DNA of 64,000 nucleotides, from assembly GCA_004835665.1 (NCBI GenBank), contig RBKR01000001.1, positions 1,116,001-1,180,000 of the forward strand. Direction: 5' to 3'. The first letter of the stretch is position 1, and each line of letters opens with the position of its first letter. This document shows, in pieces, positions 1 to 11,384 of the stretch. Position numbers and translations under genes: made by a program. The notes below the pieces were generated by a model. It searched no databases, had not been told where the DNA came from, and was given only the letters and a program-made list of their open reading frames with translations. This DNA is from Phoma sp. XZ068. Its lineage: Eukaryota; Ascomycota; Dothideomycetes; Pleosporales; Didymellaceae.

Positions 1-1570
1 GGTCAACGGCGGTTTGGAATTTCAAATGGCGATGGCATGCTCTGCTACCCAGCATAAAAGGGTTGCAGTTGTGTTGCTCAGTGGCTGGCATTGTGCGCAT
101 TCTTATATTCTACCAGTGACAGAAGTTCGCACCTGCATTTGCTCGCCACGTTGCACCAACCAGAGCGTCAACTTCGAGAAAACTCTCACCGTAATTCCCA
201 TGCATGTGCCCAATTTCTGACCAACAGCGAGGCTTCTGAGGACGGGTGGATTCAGTCGTTACTGCTCCTGTGCTGTCCCGTTGCGCACTCCTGCCGACTT
301 GCGTTGCTATCACCATTGAAAGACTCTTGAATGTCCATGCTCTGTCTCGTGCTATCGTTTGAGATGGGTGGAGGCTGGTGATCGCTGCAGAGCTTAGAAA
401 CGGTGTGCCGTGACGAAACGGCCGCTGTCCAAGCGCTGTGAATGGGTGGTGCAGCGCGGGCGGATCTGTCTCCTCCCTGTCTAGCGCAAGATTCGACATG
501 CCGATGGAATTGAAGGACTTGGCAGTAAGCGGAAAACTAGGGAAACGTTCCTGCGCCGTCATCCGATCTGTTAATGGTTGCAACGCATTGGACCAGGATT
601 TACGCGAACGGCCTCAGATTGGTGGAGTTGGTCGTTTCTTTTCGTCGTCCATTGTGAGCGTATTCGAGGTCAGAATAGAGTAGAGTTTGCGCCAAGACGC
701 CGTTATCAGGAAGTCACTGCCACAACGCCGCTGCCGTTCCACTCATCACATGTTGCAACCAAAGCGAAGATTTGTACAAACACCTCGAAGCGACTTGCCA
801 CAGGCGTGCGCTACTGGTGCCTCCACAACTAACGCGCATGGTGTGATGCTATGCATAATGCTAAAGTGCCGTAGGTTTTGCACGAGCCTCGAAGATTCAG
901 CTGATGCTCTGAAGGTTAAAAATAAACATCGTCCAGAGTATGTCACTGCTGTTGCTTTGTATGTGAGTGATGGGCTCATGACGTGTCCAAGTATCTGCAG
1001 AGTGTGAATTCACGGGAGGTGCTTCAGGGAACTCAACCTCTTTCAACCTGCAATGTTAGCGCAAAGCCGGGCTACAAGCGTGCAACTCTCCCAAGATCTG
1101 GAAGAGCAGTCGGCATCTTTCTGAATCCTACCATCTCGCATGTAGGTTAGATGCAATGTGTCTTCCCGACAAGGTTAAAATGGTGCTTGATGTAAGACTT
1201 AGGTATGCTTTGATCAAATGTCATCAAGGGATGGAGTGATCAGTGGGCAGGGCCGTCCCTTGTCAACAGGCCCTCATGATGCTTTTAGGTTTCCTTCCCG
1301 CTGCAGCCTCCACCCGCCAGTTGGTTACTTTTTGAAAAATTGAGATAGGGCAAGGGTTGCTTGACAAAGAGATCGTTCTGCAAATATTCGAGGTGCATGC
1401 TTTGAGAGGACGTCAGAAGTCTGGCGAAGGCTACCAAAATCTGATGTCAGTACTTGTAAAACTTCATCACCACATTGCGTAAGATCAGGTATATGATAGT
1501 GCCCACGCTAATTATTAAAGATCTGTAAAAATATAGTAAAGAAGCCTGGATAAACCCCAACTTCCACAGC
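1..1570. other. gene-free flank
   Basis: No supportable gene. Open frames here are short, overlap on both strands, and show no recognisable domain or coherent splice pattern. The right part lies downstream of set2 and probably holds its 3' untranslated region. The left edge may belong to a gene outside the window. Confidence 0.5.
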
Positions 1571-4472
1571 CTACTGGAGGTTACTATTGCCGTTCGTTTT
1601 GCTCTCTCCAGAGCCGTTTGTTGGCGGCGTTGCAAGCTGCATCGGGCTGGACTGATCAATCGCTCTAAGGGGAAGTTTCCCATTAGAAGGTGTACCTTCT
1701 GTGAACGAACCCATCGAACCATCGTCCAATGGTGCAAAGTCGGACTCGTCTACGTCCATCGGCATATCACCCGCTGGTGGCGGTGGAGGCGGGGGCGGCG
1801 CTGGTGGTTCGTCTGTCCGAGACCGCATGTTGCGAGGGGAGTCGTCCGCTTCATCCTCTCTCTTGCGCTTTAGCTCAGAAGACGAGTCATTGGGTGAGAC
1901 CTCAACTCCAGCCGTTGCTTCCAGTGCATCATCCATATCGACTTGTGGCGTGTCTGGCGTTGCACCATTGTCGTCATGACCGGCGTCTCCACGAGCTGCT
2001 CTTGCCTTCTCGCGTTCTTCTTTCTTCTTTACTGCCTTGTCCAAGAAGTCCTTCACGTACGTCTTGACCGTCTTCTCGTGTTTCGAACTGATTTTTGCGG
2101 CAGGGTCCTTCACGCGCCCAGACTTGTAGTCACCCCTAACAAGCTTTTTGGCCACCTCTTTCGATAGACGTTTGAGGTCGTCCTTCTCGAGTTTCTTACG
2201 GTAATGTGCAGCTACGGCCATAACATGAGGAGAGAGCTATTTGGTCAGTGATTCGCAACAGGATTTGTCGATTATGCACTTACAGTCGCCTCGTATATCC
2301 TCTCCTGTTTCTCTTGAGGCAGACTACGCCACTTCTCGCTCTTGTGCTTCCTATCCTTCGAGTCGTCGGCGGCAGGTTGTGGGGTTGTGGAGGCTGATGG
2401 TACAGTAGGTGTAACATTCGCAGTGATGCTGGAGATGATATCCTGCAGGAGTTGTGTGTCGGTCTTGGATTTCGGTGGCGGTGGAGGAGGCTGGTTTGCT
2501 GGCATGGTAGGTCGCTGCCACTGCGTAGTCCCTGATGAATTGTAGTAGTAGGTAGATCCATTGTCTGAGGTTGCTTGGAACCAACCAGGTGGCAGTGGAT
2601 TAAAGGGTCGCGGTCGAGCAGCTGGGCGAGGTCCCTGGAAAAATCCACTGGCAGGCCCTCTCGGTGCGTTGATAACACGGGGCCCTGATGGGGCGTTCAG
2701 GTTGGCTGGGCCTTTGGGCGCGGTTGTGAGTGACGGAGACTTTGACCTAGATCTTGATCGCTCTCGACCTCTCTCGCGACGCTCGAAGTGGTTCTCGGCG
2801 CGGACAGGCGTGCTTGCGTTAGGGTCTCTCTTCATACGCGGTATCCGGTAGGCGATCTCCAGTTTGCTCCACGCCGCGAGCAGCTTCTCTGCAGACTCCT
2901 CAACACCTTCGTCTCCACAACTCTTGAGCTTCTCTACCGCCTCCTCGATTTTCGAGTCCTGGATCTTGTTTCGAGTAATCCTTGGAAGCTTGTGCAGAAT
3001 GTCCAAAACCTGCTTAACGACGTTGAAATCATCGATCCAGGTGGTCAAAGTTTTCTTGAAGGTCTCGTAACCGTGCATGCGAATGATTCGGTGTCCGACC
3101 TTATCGTTGTCACTCTGCTGTATACGGCTAAGAAGTTTGACGGCAATCCACTTCTCTGTGCATTGTCGCAGAGCTGCCATAACCTTAGGCACACCATCGT
3201 CTTCGAGTGATCGCGGCTGCAGATCGTTGACGTATTCCTCATCATCCTCGCTGACCTTCTTCTTGCGAGGCTTCTTGGTGTGCACTGCTGTGTCCCAGCC
3301 GTCACCATCATCGATTCCAAGCGCCTCGATGGTTGCATGCGAGAGCTTCGTGGCATTGTCTGATTGAGTCTTGCCACCGATGAAGCCCGAGCAGTTGGGT
3401 TCACCGCAATAACAAGGCTGAGGGTCCGCTCCGTAGCGGTCGACGTTGTAGTTAAATACCAACTCTTCACCTGCCTTGATCTTCCGTTCGGCAAAAATGC
3501 CCATGCGCAGCTTGTCTGCAACCACCCACTTGTCCACAAAACAATTTGGGTTGCATGAATGGTTGCAAAATCTTCCTAGGTTGCCCTTCTTGGTCGCATC
3601 CACGAACTCGCCCTTCGTCAAGGACATGAAGTAAAAGTGTTTTATGCCTTCCTGGTCGTACTGTATCATGCGACGACGGAATGTCCGCTCGTCAATGACC
3701 TCGCCAATGTATTCGAAGATGAAATCTCCCGGCACGAGGTCTTTGTTAGCTCGCAGTCCAAAGCCCTTCTTCTCCGTTTTGATAACCGAGACATCGGCGT
3801 ATTGTTTGCGAAGGAAACGCTGATTTTGGCACTTTCGTCCACAACTGCAGTCACCCACGCACTCCATTTTGGTAGCACGGTTGATGCAGTCGGAGTCTTC
3901 GCCGCAGGCATGGTTCCGTTTGTCGACCGGATCTGTATGAAAAGTTGTCAGCGCCTGGCCGAAGTGCAAATGTATCAGAATGGACACATACCCCACTCTT
4001 CGCTACAATCGCATTCTAGGGCTGGGTCGGTTGTGCCAATGTTTTTATTCGAGTATGTGCACTCTGGAAGAACAGCGAACGTTTCCTTGGCGGCATCTGT
4101 AGAGTCTGGAAGGTCGAGGTAGAGCGGCGGCGGGCGTGAGATGACTTTCTGAGACGCGCTGCGCGAGAGCTTGAGGGCTCTGCCTCCTGGCTCCATCTTC
4201 AGTACGATGTCCCCTCCAAGGACCTCCTCTTTGGTGCTGTCAGCCGGCGACGACGCTCCGGATTCGTGCTTTGGCATGGGCGATTGGGATTTAGATCGAG
4301 AGGGCTTGAGTCGGGGCGGTATTGCGGAGGGTGTAGGGGCGTCTGCGTCCTCGGCCTTTACTGCTACGGCATCCCTCTCACCCGCGTACAGGGTAGCGCC
4401 TTCCTCTAACTTCATATCGCGCAACTCAGGCTCAAGCCGAGCCGACTTCTGCTCACCCTCAATGTCCGACAT
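1571..4472 (-). CDS. set2: Histone H3-K36 methyltransferase Set2
   Basis: Nuclear lysine methyltransferase that modifies H3K36 during RNA polymerase II elongation. Three exons: 3992-4472, 2284-3932 and 1571-2236, with introns of 59 and 47 nt, giving 931 residues. In order: an acidic N-terminus; a Cys-rich AWS domain from about residue 153; the SET domain at roughly 205-325 with the NHSCNPNC signature and the GEELVFNYN segment; a post-SET motif CYCGEPNC; a mid-region helical part; a WW domain at about 606-636 (PLPPGW ... QWQRP); and a C-terminal SRI domain that intron 2 interrupts (about 688-790), which in the family binds the phosphorylated polymerase CTD. Intron 1 lies inside the AWS cysteine cluster; splicing it joins SEEW to DPVDKRNH, as in the family. 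A proline run follows the SRI domain. Domain set, order and length are those of complete fungal Set2. Confidence 0.97.
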
Positions 4473-5910
4473 GACGGGGCGACAGTGGCTGCGAGGGGTG
4501 TGGTGGCCGGGCTGGGAGTGGGAGAGTGAGGAGTTCTGGTCCTGGAAAATCAGACGCTAGTGCTTCTACAACACAGGAGCTATCATGGACCCCTTCGCTG
4601 CAGAGCACCCTGCACGGCAGTGAACAAAAAGGAGCGCACTGACGCTATCTTCCTGCAAGAGAAGGATTGCTCGGCAGGTGTGTCTAGAAGCGTGGTGGGC
4701 TTGAGATCGACTGGGGGCAAATCTTCGCGCTCTTCTCCCTGGCCTGTGTTCCCAAGTCGAGTCCTTCTATATGCCTCTGCACTGGAATCGCATGTCGCGC
4801 GCGACAACGGTGGTATTAAAGAGGGGGCGTTTGCGGTATAGTTTCGAGGGTGATGCTGTCGACATGGAGGTGCACAATTCGCGGTGATCGACGAGAGCTG
4901 GAGGCGCGGCAGACTCTTTTCTTGGGACGAGGCGCAGCGAAGCGTGTCCTATGGTGAATCGCAGCGAGGATTTGCGTCTGCTGCTGTATCTATGCCTATT
5001 GCGCAGGCACTCTGGCTGTTAGCACGCGACGACAGTGTTTCGCGCTGGTTGAAGGTGCCGTTCGCAGTCGCCCTAATTCGGTTAAAGCCGAGGCGCGCTG
5101 TTTCCCGGCCTTGTTCGAACTTCAAGCAATCTAATATATGAACAGCGATTGGCTTTGACTGCCGTATTCTTTCTACGCATTGGCATGGATGTCCTTTGCC
5201 TTGAACGGCTTTGTGTAGTGACTGTGAAGTATATGGTCAAACTATGTCTAATGGTTGGGCATACTGGTGGGCGTGCCTCCAACATCTCCACGCCAAATCC
5301 ATAGAATATGCCCTTCAACGCCTCAAGATGGACTTTACGACTACAGACGTGAAGTCCAGGTAGTTAAAATTATAGCCGATACCGGCCGCACGCTCATCAG
5401 TGATTTTCTACGATGCAGGCAATGCGAGACCAAGAAATCCGAGAAACATGCTATGGTTATTTGTCAACACGGCTTGTGAATATTGTTCTTCACGAGGGCG
5501 GATGGTAGGTTTCTCAATATCACGATACTGGATGCTGAAAGGACCTTGTCCTTGAAAATTACTTGTACATCGCTCCTGTTGCCAAATACCGCCTTTCTCG
5601 GCCACGCTTGAATGACTTGCTCCAGCGCACCAACTTTGGCTTCCTATTCGCAATAGGCCTCAACATTTAGGCACCGTGCTATACTCAGTACAAGCCCGTA
5701 GATGGTTGAACAAAGCCGCAGGCACAATATGACCGTATCAATATAGATCACGACAGGTCGAGAGAAGATTTGAGGATTAGATGTAAAGAGTGTTGAATTC
5801 TACGGGACTTGGTATGATATTGGCAGCTTCGTGTGTCATTTTCATCTCTGCTATCACCTTCTAATTGCCAAAATTTACTCAAACTCTAAGACGTCAACCT
5901 TTGCAATCAT
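4473..5910. other. gene-free interval upstream of set2
   Basis: About 1.4 kb between the set2 start codon and the 3' end of the HD-domain gene. The part next to 4473 should hold the set2 promoter and leader. No protein domain, tRNA or repeat was recognised. Open frames are under 100 codons and conflict between strands. Confidence 0.5.
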
Positions 5911-6606
5911 TTATTGCAGCTCAAAGCTCAGTTCCTCCTCCTCCCTCCAATTCTTTGCAAACTCCCTCAGCACATCTGACCTCCTTCCCGCCATCTTCTT
6001 TCCAGTCTCCGTCTTCATCATGCTCTCCAATTTGTACAGCTTCTCATCAAAGTGATCGATCGCCCTCCCCATCGGCTGCTCCGGGAACTTTGCTGCTCCG
6101 AATGACAAGGTCCGCCCAATACCAATAGCGCCGATGGCATCAAGGCGATCTGCGTCCTGCACAATAGCGAGCTCGGGGTGCTGCGCGAGCATGTCGATGA
6201 CTGATTGGGGGTTGCGGACTTCGTTGGTGAATCCAACATGCTTGACGATGGTCTGGACTTTTGCTGCGAGAGTCGCATTGGCTCCACGGTCAAGGAGGAT
6301 ATTGCGGATTTGGTTTTCAGTGTCTTCGCCGGGCTTTGCGTATTTGTGGTCGCCGACATCGTGCAGAAGAGCTGCTAGAAAGAGACTCGTGGTATCGTAG
6401 ATCGCCGACGGGTTCGTCTTGCGTTCGTTTTGGAAGATGCGGTTTGCATTCGACACGACGCGTAGGATGTGCTGGTAGTCGTGCGAGTTGTCGTATTGGG
6501 ACATGTAGGTGTGGACGTATGTGTTTATGGCCGTGAAAAGGGATGCATGGTCTGGAGAAATGGGTACCAATGGAACCGGAATCTTGGTTGACGCTGTCGT
6601 AGCCAT
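5911..6606 (-). CDS. HD-domain phosphohydrolase, YedJ/YpgQ type
   Basis: Probable metal-dependent phosphohydrolase of about 231 residues, single exon. It carries the HD-superfamily ligand pattern: an early His in the segment NSHDYQHILRV, the central doublet in AALLHDVGDHKY, and the downstream Asp in IVQDADRLDAIGAIGIGR, which is characteristic of the YedJ/YpgQ subgroup. Bacterial members are reported to act on nucleotides, but the substrate of fungal copies is uncertain. I chose the start at MATTAST because conserved sequence begins soon after. In-frame upstream ATGs (MSIQRLLK..., and one at 6702) could add up to 32 residues, perhaps a short mitochondrial-type leader; the sequence alone does not decide this. 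Confidence 0.85.
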   Translation of the reverse strand: MATTASTKIPVPLVPISPDHASLFTAINTYVHTYMSQYDNSHDYQHILRVVSNANRIFQNERKTNPSAIYDTTSLFLAALLHDVGDHKYAKPGEDTENQIRNILLDRGANATLAAKVQTIVKHVGFTNEVRNPQSVIDMLAQHPELAIVQDADRLDAIGAIGIGRTLSFGAAKFPEQPMGRAIDHFDEKLYKLESMMKTETGKKMAGRRSDVLREFAKNWREEEELSFELQ

Positions 6607-7330
6607 CTTGAGCAATCTTTGGATGCTCATGGGTTGATAGCGGGAAATATCTCGAAGTACCTGGGAAAATTCTTCGACGTTGGTAACTGAACTTCGGCTC
6701 ACTAACTGCTCTTATGGTATTTGAGGATGCAGGCAGACAGATCTTCAAGAGTGTGTCTCTGTTCAATAATTCGGCACCGGTGAGTAAAACGTTTCACGGA
6801 CGTGAGCCGTTGGTAAACTCAAAGGAGTATGGTCTCGCGTCTAGCAAAACGCGTGGTCACATGTTTAGCAGGCTTGCCTTGTTATAGCAGGCCGCCGCCC
6901 TTTTCATGCTGAATTTCAAAGTACGCTCGAATTTGTGGCCACAGGCTTCAGATAAAGCAGAGTATTGTTGCTTGACCGGTGTCCATCATGCAGCGCTGAT
7001 AAGTCTAAAAAGGGCGGACAGTCCGGGCAGCTTCAGGAGTGACACCAAGGGCATAACTGTTCGAAACTGAGTCGTCGTTGCCTTCTCTAATTTACTGGGA
7101 TTCGATAGGGGCTGCAAAGCGCGCTGTCACATGGTTTGCATTGCAATGCTGAGCTTTGAACCTGGCGGAGATTGTGGACCTGGGGAAGCCGGACCTCGGC
7201 AGCCACGCGACATGACTTCACCCCATGCGTTCGTAATCGCGCCAGCCCCCAACGCATCCCTTCAACACCAGCTCATGTCCTGGTACCGACCTTGTTACTG
7301 AACCACCCACGGACGGGTGCGACCGCGGAA
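6607..7330. other. divergent intergenic region, HD protein / pex16
   Basis: Shared upstream region of two divergently transcribed genes. An ATG at 7172 is in frame with pex16, but the residues between it and 7331 do not resemble the family. No other gene or repeat seen. Confidence 0.5.
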
Positions 7331-8628
7331 ATGCTCAAAGAAGCCACGCACAATGCGACCGAGGTGCTGTCGCAGCCCACCAAATGGCTGGGCATGTACT
7401 CTGACTTCATCACTAAGAACAGTAGCGCCGTATCACAGATTGAGTCGGCGCTGCGGTCGCTCACATACATTATCCCTGGTAAGTACAAACGAGATGACGG
7501 TCATAAGGACGCAATTTGCTAACTCCAGTAGGACGCTTTAGGGAATCAGAGATAGCGTCCGAATCACGTACGCTTTGCGCCTCGTCCAGTACATGCCTCA
7601 ATGACTAACGGCTCACAGTACACTGCGGCGTCCAATGCCTTTCCTTGTATCATGACTCCCTCCTCGCCAAAGCAATGGCGCAAATGCCGGGGACGCGTCG
7701 ACAGCCACTCACCCCGCACCACCGCTATACCAAGTTCTGGACAGAGAAGTCGCCCACATACAAACGCATTGCAACCGTCCTTCAGATGCTCCAATACACT
7801 GAACTGTTATGGGAGATGGCAGCAAAAAGGAAGGGTGAGAAGATGCGATGGCGCGTGGTCGTGCTCCTTGAGGTTATCAAGGCCGTCTGTCGATTGCTTC
7901 TGCTACGGTTGACGAACTCGAGACCTTTACTATCGCCGCCTCTACCACAAAGAGAGATTGATCCGAGTTCGCTGGAGGATTCCTCAGCATCCGCCGACGG
8001 GATGGATACCCCACCTAGCGAGCGCTCGGTGGACGCAGAGAATTGGACTATGCCCAGGACAGGATTGTCGATGCCTAGCTTGCCCGACTCCTCAGACATC
8101 TCAAGCTACCTCCTATCCAAGGTCTTGACCGCAGATGACATCAAACCACCGAAAGCGTTGCTTCATCGAGTCAGCGGCAAGGGCGAGCTTGCAGAGGCGC
8201 TGTACATTCTGCGACCAGTTGCATATGCACTAGCTATGCAGCACTTTAGTGGCGACAGGAAGAGCTGGCGGCCGTGGCTGATTGGCGTGAGCATCGAATA
8301 CGGTGCTAGGCAGCTAGCAAAGAAAGATTTCCAGGAGCGTCTGGCCGGTGGGTTGCGGGGTCTGACTGGCCTCGAAAGGGAGGAGCTGAAGAAGCGTGCT
8401 TGGGCACTCGGCTGGTGGACGATGCGTGGCGCCTTCTACGAGAACATCACGAAGTGAGTGACCGATAAAAACACGCCTAAATGACATCAAGCTAACATGC
8501 TCAGATCTTGGATACACGCCATCACTCGGAAGCTGAAAAGCAAGCCGCTTCTTGACATTGCCGGCGGTGTCATTGAAGATTACGAGTTCCTATGGGACCA
8601 GTACTATTTCTCGACGACCACTTTGTAA
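7331..8628 (+). CDS. pex16: Peroxisomal membrane biogenesis protein Pex16
   Basis: Peroxin of the peroxisomal membrane, needed in many eukaryotes for insertion of peroxisomal membrane proteins. Four exons: 7331-7478, 7532-7567, 7619-8453 and 8505-8628. Introns of 51-53 nt have clear branch sites (GCTAAC, GACTAAC). The product is 380 residues, the usual fungal length. Family hallmarks are the N-terminal KWLGMYSDFITKN...SQIESALRSLTYIIPGRFRESE block, the LYHDSLL segment just after the 36-nt second exon, the basic region MRWRVVVLLEVIKAVCRLLLL, and the C-terminal block ALYILRPVAYALAMQ ... GWWTMRGAFYENITK ... IEDYEFLWDQYYF. The central stretch (about residues 170-230) is low-complexity Ser/Pro-rich. 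The start at 7331 is preferred over the in-frame ATG at 7172. Confidence 0.95.
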
Positions 8629-9045
8629 CGATACTGCATCCCGATTGTTCCCAACGAATAGCTTCTTAGATACCAGATACATTGTATGCTTTAACAACGT
8701 AATGAGATGATGTGGAGTAGCTTAGCTCGTATCATCAAAGCCTTTCAGCTGCACCACAAATTTTGCATGCCAAATAAATCTTACACGATATTTATCCCAG
8801 AAAGTTGAAGTAGTTCATGCTTGAGCATCTAACTCGGTGAAGCACCGTTGTGACGCACTTTCTGGAGCTATGAAGCACGGGCCCACAACTGTGGCTCGTA
8901 GTCCGAACTTCGTGAACTCACTGAGCCGCATCAACACCACCCGCAAACTCGCCCGCCACCAACAAAACCAACAAACCCAACCTACCTCCCCTCCCCTACT
9001 CACTACCTCCATCTCCGAATAAGCAAACACACGCACACACGGACG
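8629..9045. other. intergenic, pex16 to rpn8
   Basis: Holds the pex16 3' end and the rpn8 promoter and leader. The last 80 bases before the rpn8 start are strongly C/A- and C/T-rich (around 8940-9010), as is common in fungal leaders. No gene seen. Confidence 0.5.
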
Positions 9046-10274
9046 ATGCCCGCCACGACAGCAGAGACGCTGTCACTCGTGACTCGCACCGTCTCGGTTG
9101 CGCCGCTCGTGCTTCTCTCCGCAGCAGATCACTACGGCCGTCAGGCAAAGGGGACACGGAAACGAGTTGTTGGTGTGCTCTTGGGACAGAATGATGGCAA
9201 GAACGTCAGGGTGTCCAACAGCTTCGCAGGTGCGTAGACATCAAACCGCCTATCGCCGCCTGGACGTGAACAGCGGGGGTGGGGACTCCAAACTCAACAC
9301 CATAGAAACTGACAGAAGAAACAGTACCGTTCGAGGAAGATGAGAAAGACCCATCAGTATGGTTCCTGGACCACAACTACGTCGAGTCGATGAACGACAT
9401 GTTCAAGAAGATCAACGCACGCGAGAAGCTCATCGGCTGGTATCACACAGGGCCCAAGCTGCGCGCATCGGATCTGGAGGTCAACGAGCTTTTCAAGCGC
9501 TACACACCGAACCCCCTGCTCGTCATCATTGACGTACAGCCGAAGGAGGTAGGCGTTCCAACAGACGCCTACTTTGCCGTGGAGGAGATCAAGGATGTGA
9601 GTAATAGGCTTCATTGATTTGCTACAAGCGTGCTGATTCTCGACAAGGACGGCACAACAACCTCCAAGACCTTCGTTCATACACCCTCGGTAATCGAAGC
9701 CGAAGAGGCAGAGGAAATTGGTGTCGAGCACCTTCTCCGTGACATCCGCGACGTTGCCGTTGGCACACTCTCCACCCGCATAACCTCACAACTGCAGTCG
9801 CTGCAAGGCCTACACCTGCGGCTGCGCGACATCGGGCAGTACCTGCAGAAGGTGCTTGACGAAGACCTTCCCGTGAACCACGCAATCCTCGGTAACCTAC
9901 AAGACGTGTTCAACCTCCTCCCAAATCTGTCGACACCGAAGGCGACACCAGTTGGCGGAGCGACAAACGGAGTTGGCGCAGCGGCAGGCGCAGCAGGCGC
10001 TATCGATAATGGCGAGCTCGCACGTGCAATGAGCATCAAGACCAACGATCAGCTCATGGCTATCTACCTCTCGAGTTTGATCCGCGCCATCACCGCGTTC
10101 CACGACCTCATCGAGAACAAGATCCAGAACAAGCAGCAGGCGGAAGACAAGGAGGCAAAGAAGGATGACGGAAAGGATGGCGAGAAGGAGAAGAAGGGCG
10201 ACAGCGTGAATGGCGAGGCAAAGGACGGCGAGAAGAGCAAAGAGAAGGGCAAGGATGAGAAGAAGAAGCCATGA
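9046..10274 (+). CDS. rpn8: 26S proteasome lid subunit Rpn8
   Basis: Non-catalytic MPN-domain subunit of the 19S lid, partner of the deubiquitinase Rpn11. Three exons: 9046-9229, 9325-9596 and 9648-10274; introns of 95 and 51 nt; 360 residues. The MPN domain covers about residues 10-145: VAPLVLLSAADHYGR, VVGVLLGQ, the NSFAVPFEED junction created by intron 1, and GWYHTGPKLRASDLEVNELF. The JAMM zinc-ligand pattern (HxH...D) is absent: the segment reads YHTGP, as expected for Rpn8 and not Rpn11. The middle helices (RDIRDVAVGTLSTRI ... YLQKVLDEDLPVNH ... LQDVFNLLPNL) are typical. The C-terminal 50 or so residues are a Lys/Glu-rich low-complexity tail. Two further proteasome genes lie in this window at 29.3 and 58.9 kb. 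Confidence 0.97.
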
Positions 10275-10583
10275 AGGTGAGAAAGATGGGCTGGTATAAG
10301 AATTGGGCGCTACCATTCTAGCGCAACGGTGGAACAGCCATGCATTTTATACAGGCTTTAGAGACGACACAGGGCAATTAGCCCAGGTCGAGGATACATG
10401 GCATCATGACAGACAATAATGCATCACGTCAAAAGACCACTTCAAGCTCCGAACGTGCTTCACTTAACTTTCCTTCCCCTTCGCTCATTCAGAACGCCGC
10501 GCTGCTACGGCTGGGTATGACATCTCATGCAGCTATATGCTCCCATGCCCCATGGTTGACTTTCCATCCTCATAACATCGTCA
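10275..10583. other. convergent intergenic, rpn8 / SWIM gene
   Basis: About 300 nt between two converging genes, presumably both 3' untranslated regions and poly(A) sites. Nothing else recognised. Confidence 0.5.
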
Positions 10584-11384
10584 TCATGAATCTCCCCAAC
10601 CCGCAGCCCATCCAGCCGCTGTCTCAACACTTACCCTCCTCTCCTCCACACACTCCCCAAAAACACCTTTACACCTCTCCGCTAGCACACAAGCCAGTAG
10701 ATGCTTACACACTGGTGGCATGTCCTCACCTAGGCTCACGCCACCAAACATCCACTTCAAGACCTCCCTCTTCTCAACTTCGGGATCGTCACCTTGGAGG
10801 CCCTTGCTCTCGGAGGAGGGCGAGGGTGGTATATAGGCGGGCACGGGCGGCTCAGGATGTATAGACGGAAATGCAGCAAAGGCAAAGGCGGGACACGTAC
10901 AGTTCCACGCGCGCAGGCGGACTTCGTACGATGCGGTGCTGTCGTAGGATGTGCTGAAGCGGGAGGAGCGCTGTTGGGCTGAGCGGACATAGTGGACTGA
11001 GTTGCTGTAGTCGACAGTGTTTTGTGGTGCCTGAGTGTGTAACCCTAGAGATTCTTGTATTGTAGGTCCTGAAGGATCGTTCAACGGCTCAATGTTGTCC
11101 TGCATCTGCACATCTGGTGCTACTATCGATGCATCATTGCCGGTCGTGGGTGCTGGCTCTTCGACACCAATTTGAAAGCGAGTGACGAGTTTCCGGTCGA
11201 GGAGGTCTAGTGCTGGGAGGAACTCGTTTGGAAATAGAACTTGCAAGGATAGAAACTGCTTTTTCAAGGACTCCGGCGCATCACTAAGCGGGTTTGCCTT
11301 TGCATTGTCCTGTTGAATCGACGGCAAAGAATTGAGCAGCTGCGTCACAAAGTCGCGAGACGTAGACAACGTCAACGTCGACAT
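10584..11384 (-). CDS. SWIM zinc-finger protein, Sws1/Shu2-like
   Basis: Single exon, 266 residues. The C-terminal half has a SWIM-type zinc-binding pattern: Cys-Thr-Cys in the segment RAWNCTCPAFAF, then a roughly 60-residue insert, then VCKHLLACVLAERC. The second part fits the extended CxHxxA form (CKHLLA) described for the Shu2/SWS1 family, which supports Rad51-dependent homologous recombination as part of Shu-type complexes. The N-terminal part (SLKKQFLSLQVLFPNEFLPALDLLDRKLVTRF) is compatible with that family. The Pro/Ser-rich insert between the two halves of the finger is longer than usual. It could instead be another SWIM protein. The role in recombination is inferred from the motif only; no Rad51-paralogue gene is nearby. 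Confidence 0.75.
   Translation of the reverse strand: MSTLTLSTSRDFVTQLLNSLPSIQQDNAKANPLSDAPESLKKQFLSLQVLFPNEFLPALDLLDRKLVTRFQIGVEEPAPTTGNDASIVAPDVQMQDNIEPLNDPSGPTIQESLGLHTQAPQNTVDYSNSVHYVRSAQQRSSRFSTSYDSTASYEVRLRAWNCTCPAFAFAAFPSIHPEPPVPAYIPPSPSSESKGLQGDDPEVEKREVLKWMFGGVSLGEDMPPVCKHLLACVLAERCKGVFGECVEERRVSVETAAGWAAGWGDS

Noticed and set aside
110..583. 157-codon frame on the minus strand near the left edge
   Set aside because: Composition looks random, no domain is visible, and it overlaps frames on the other strand.
9046..10274. Possibility that this MPN protein is the deubiquitinase Rpn11
   Set aside because: The HxHx(10)D zinc-ligand pattern is missing and the flanking blocks match Rpn8.
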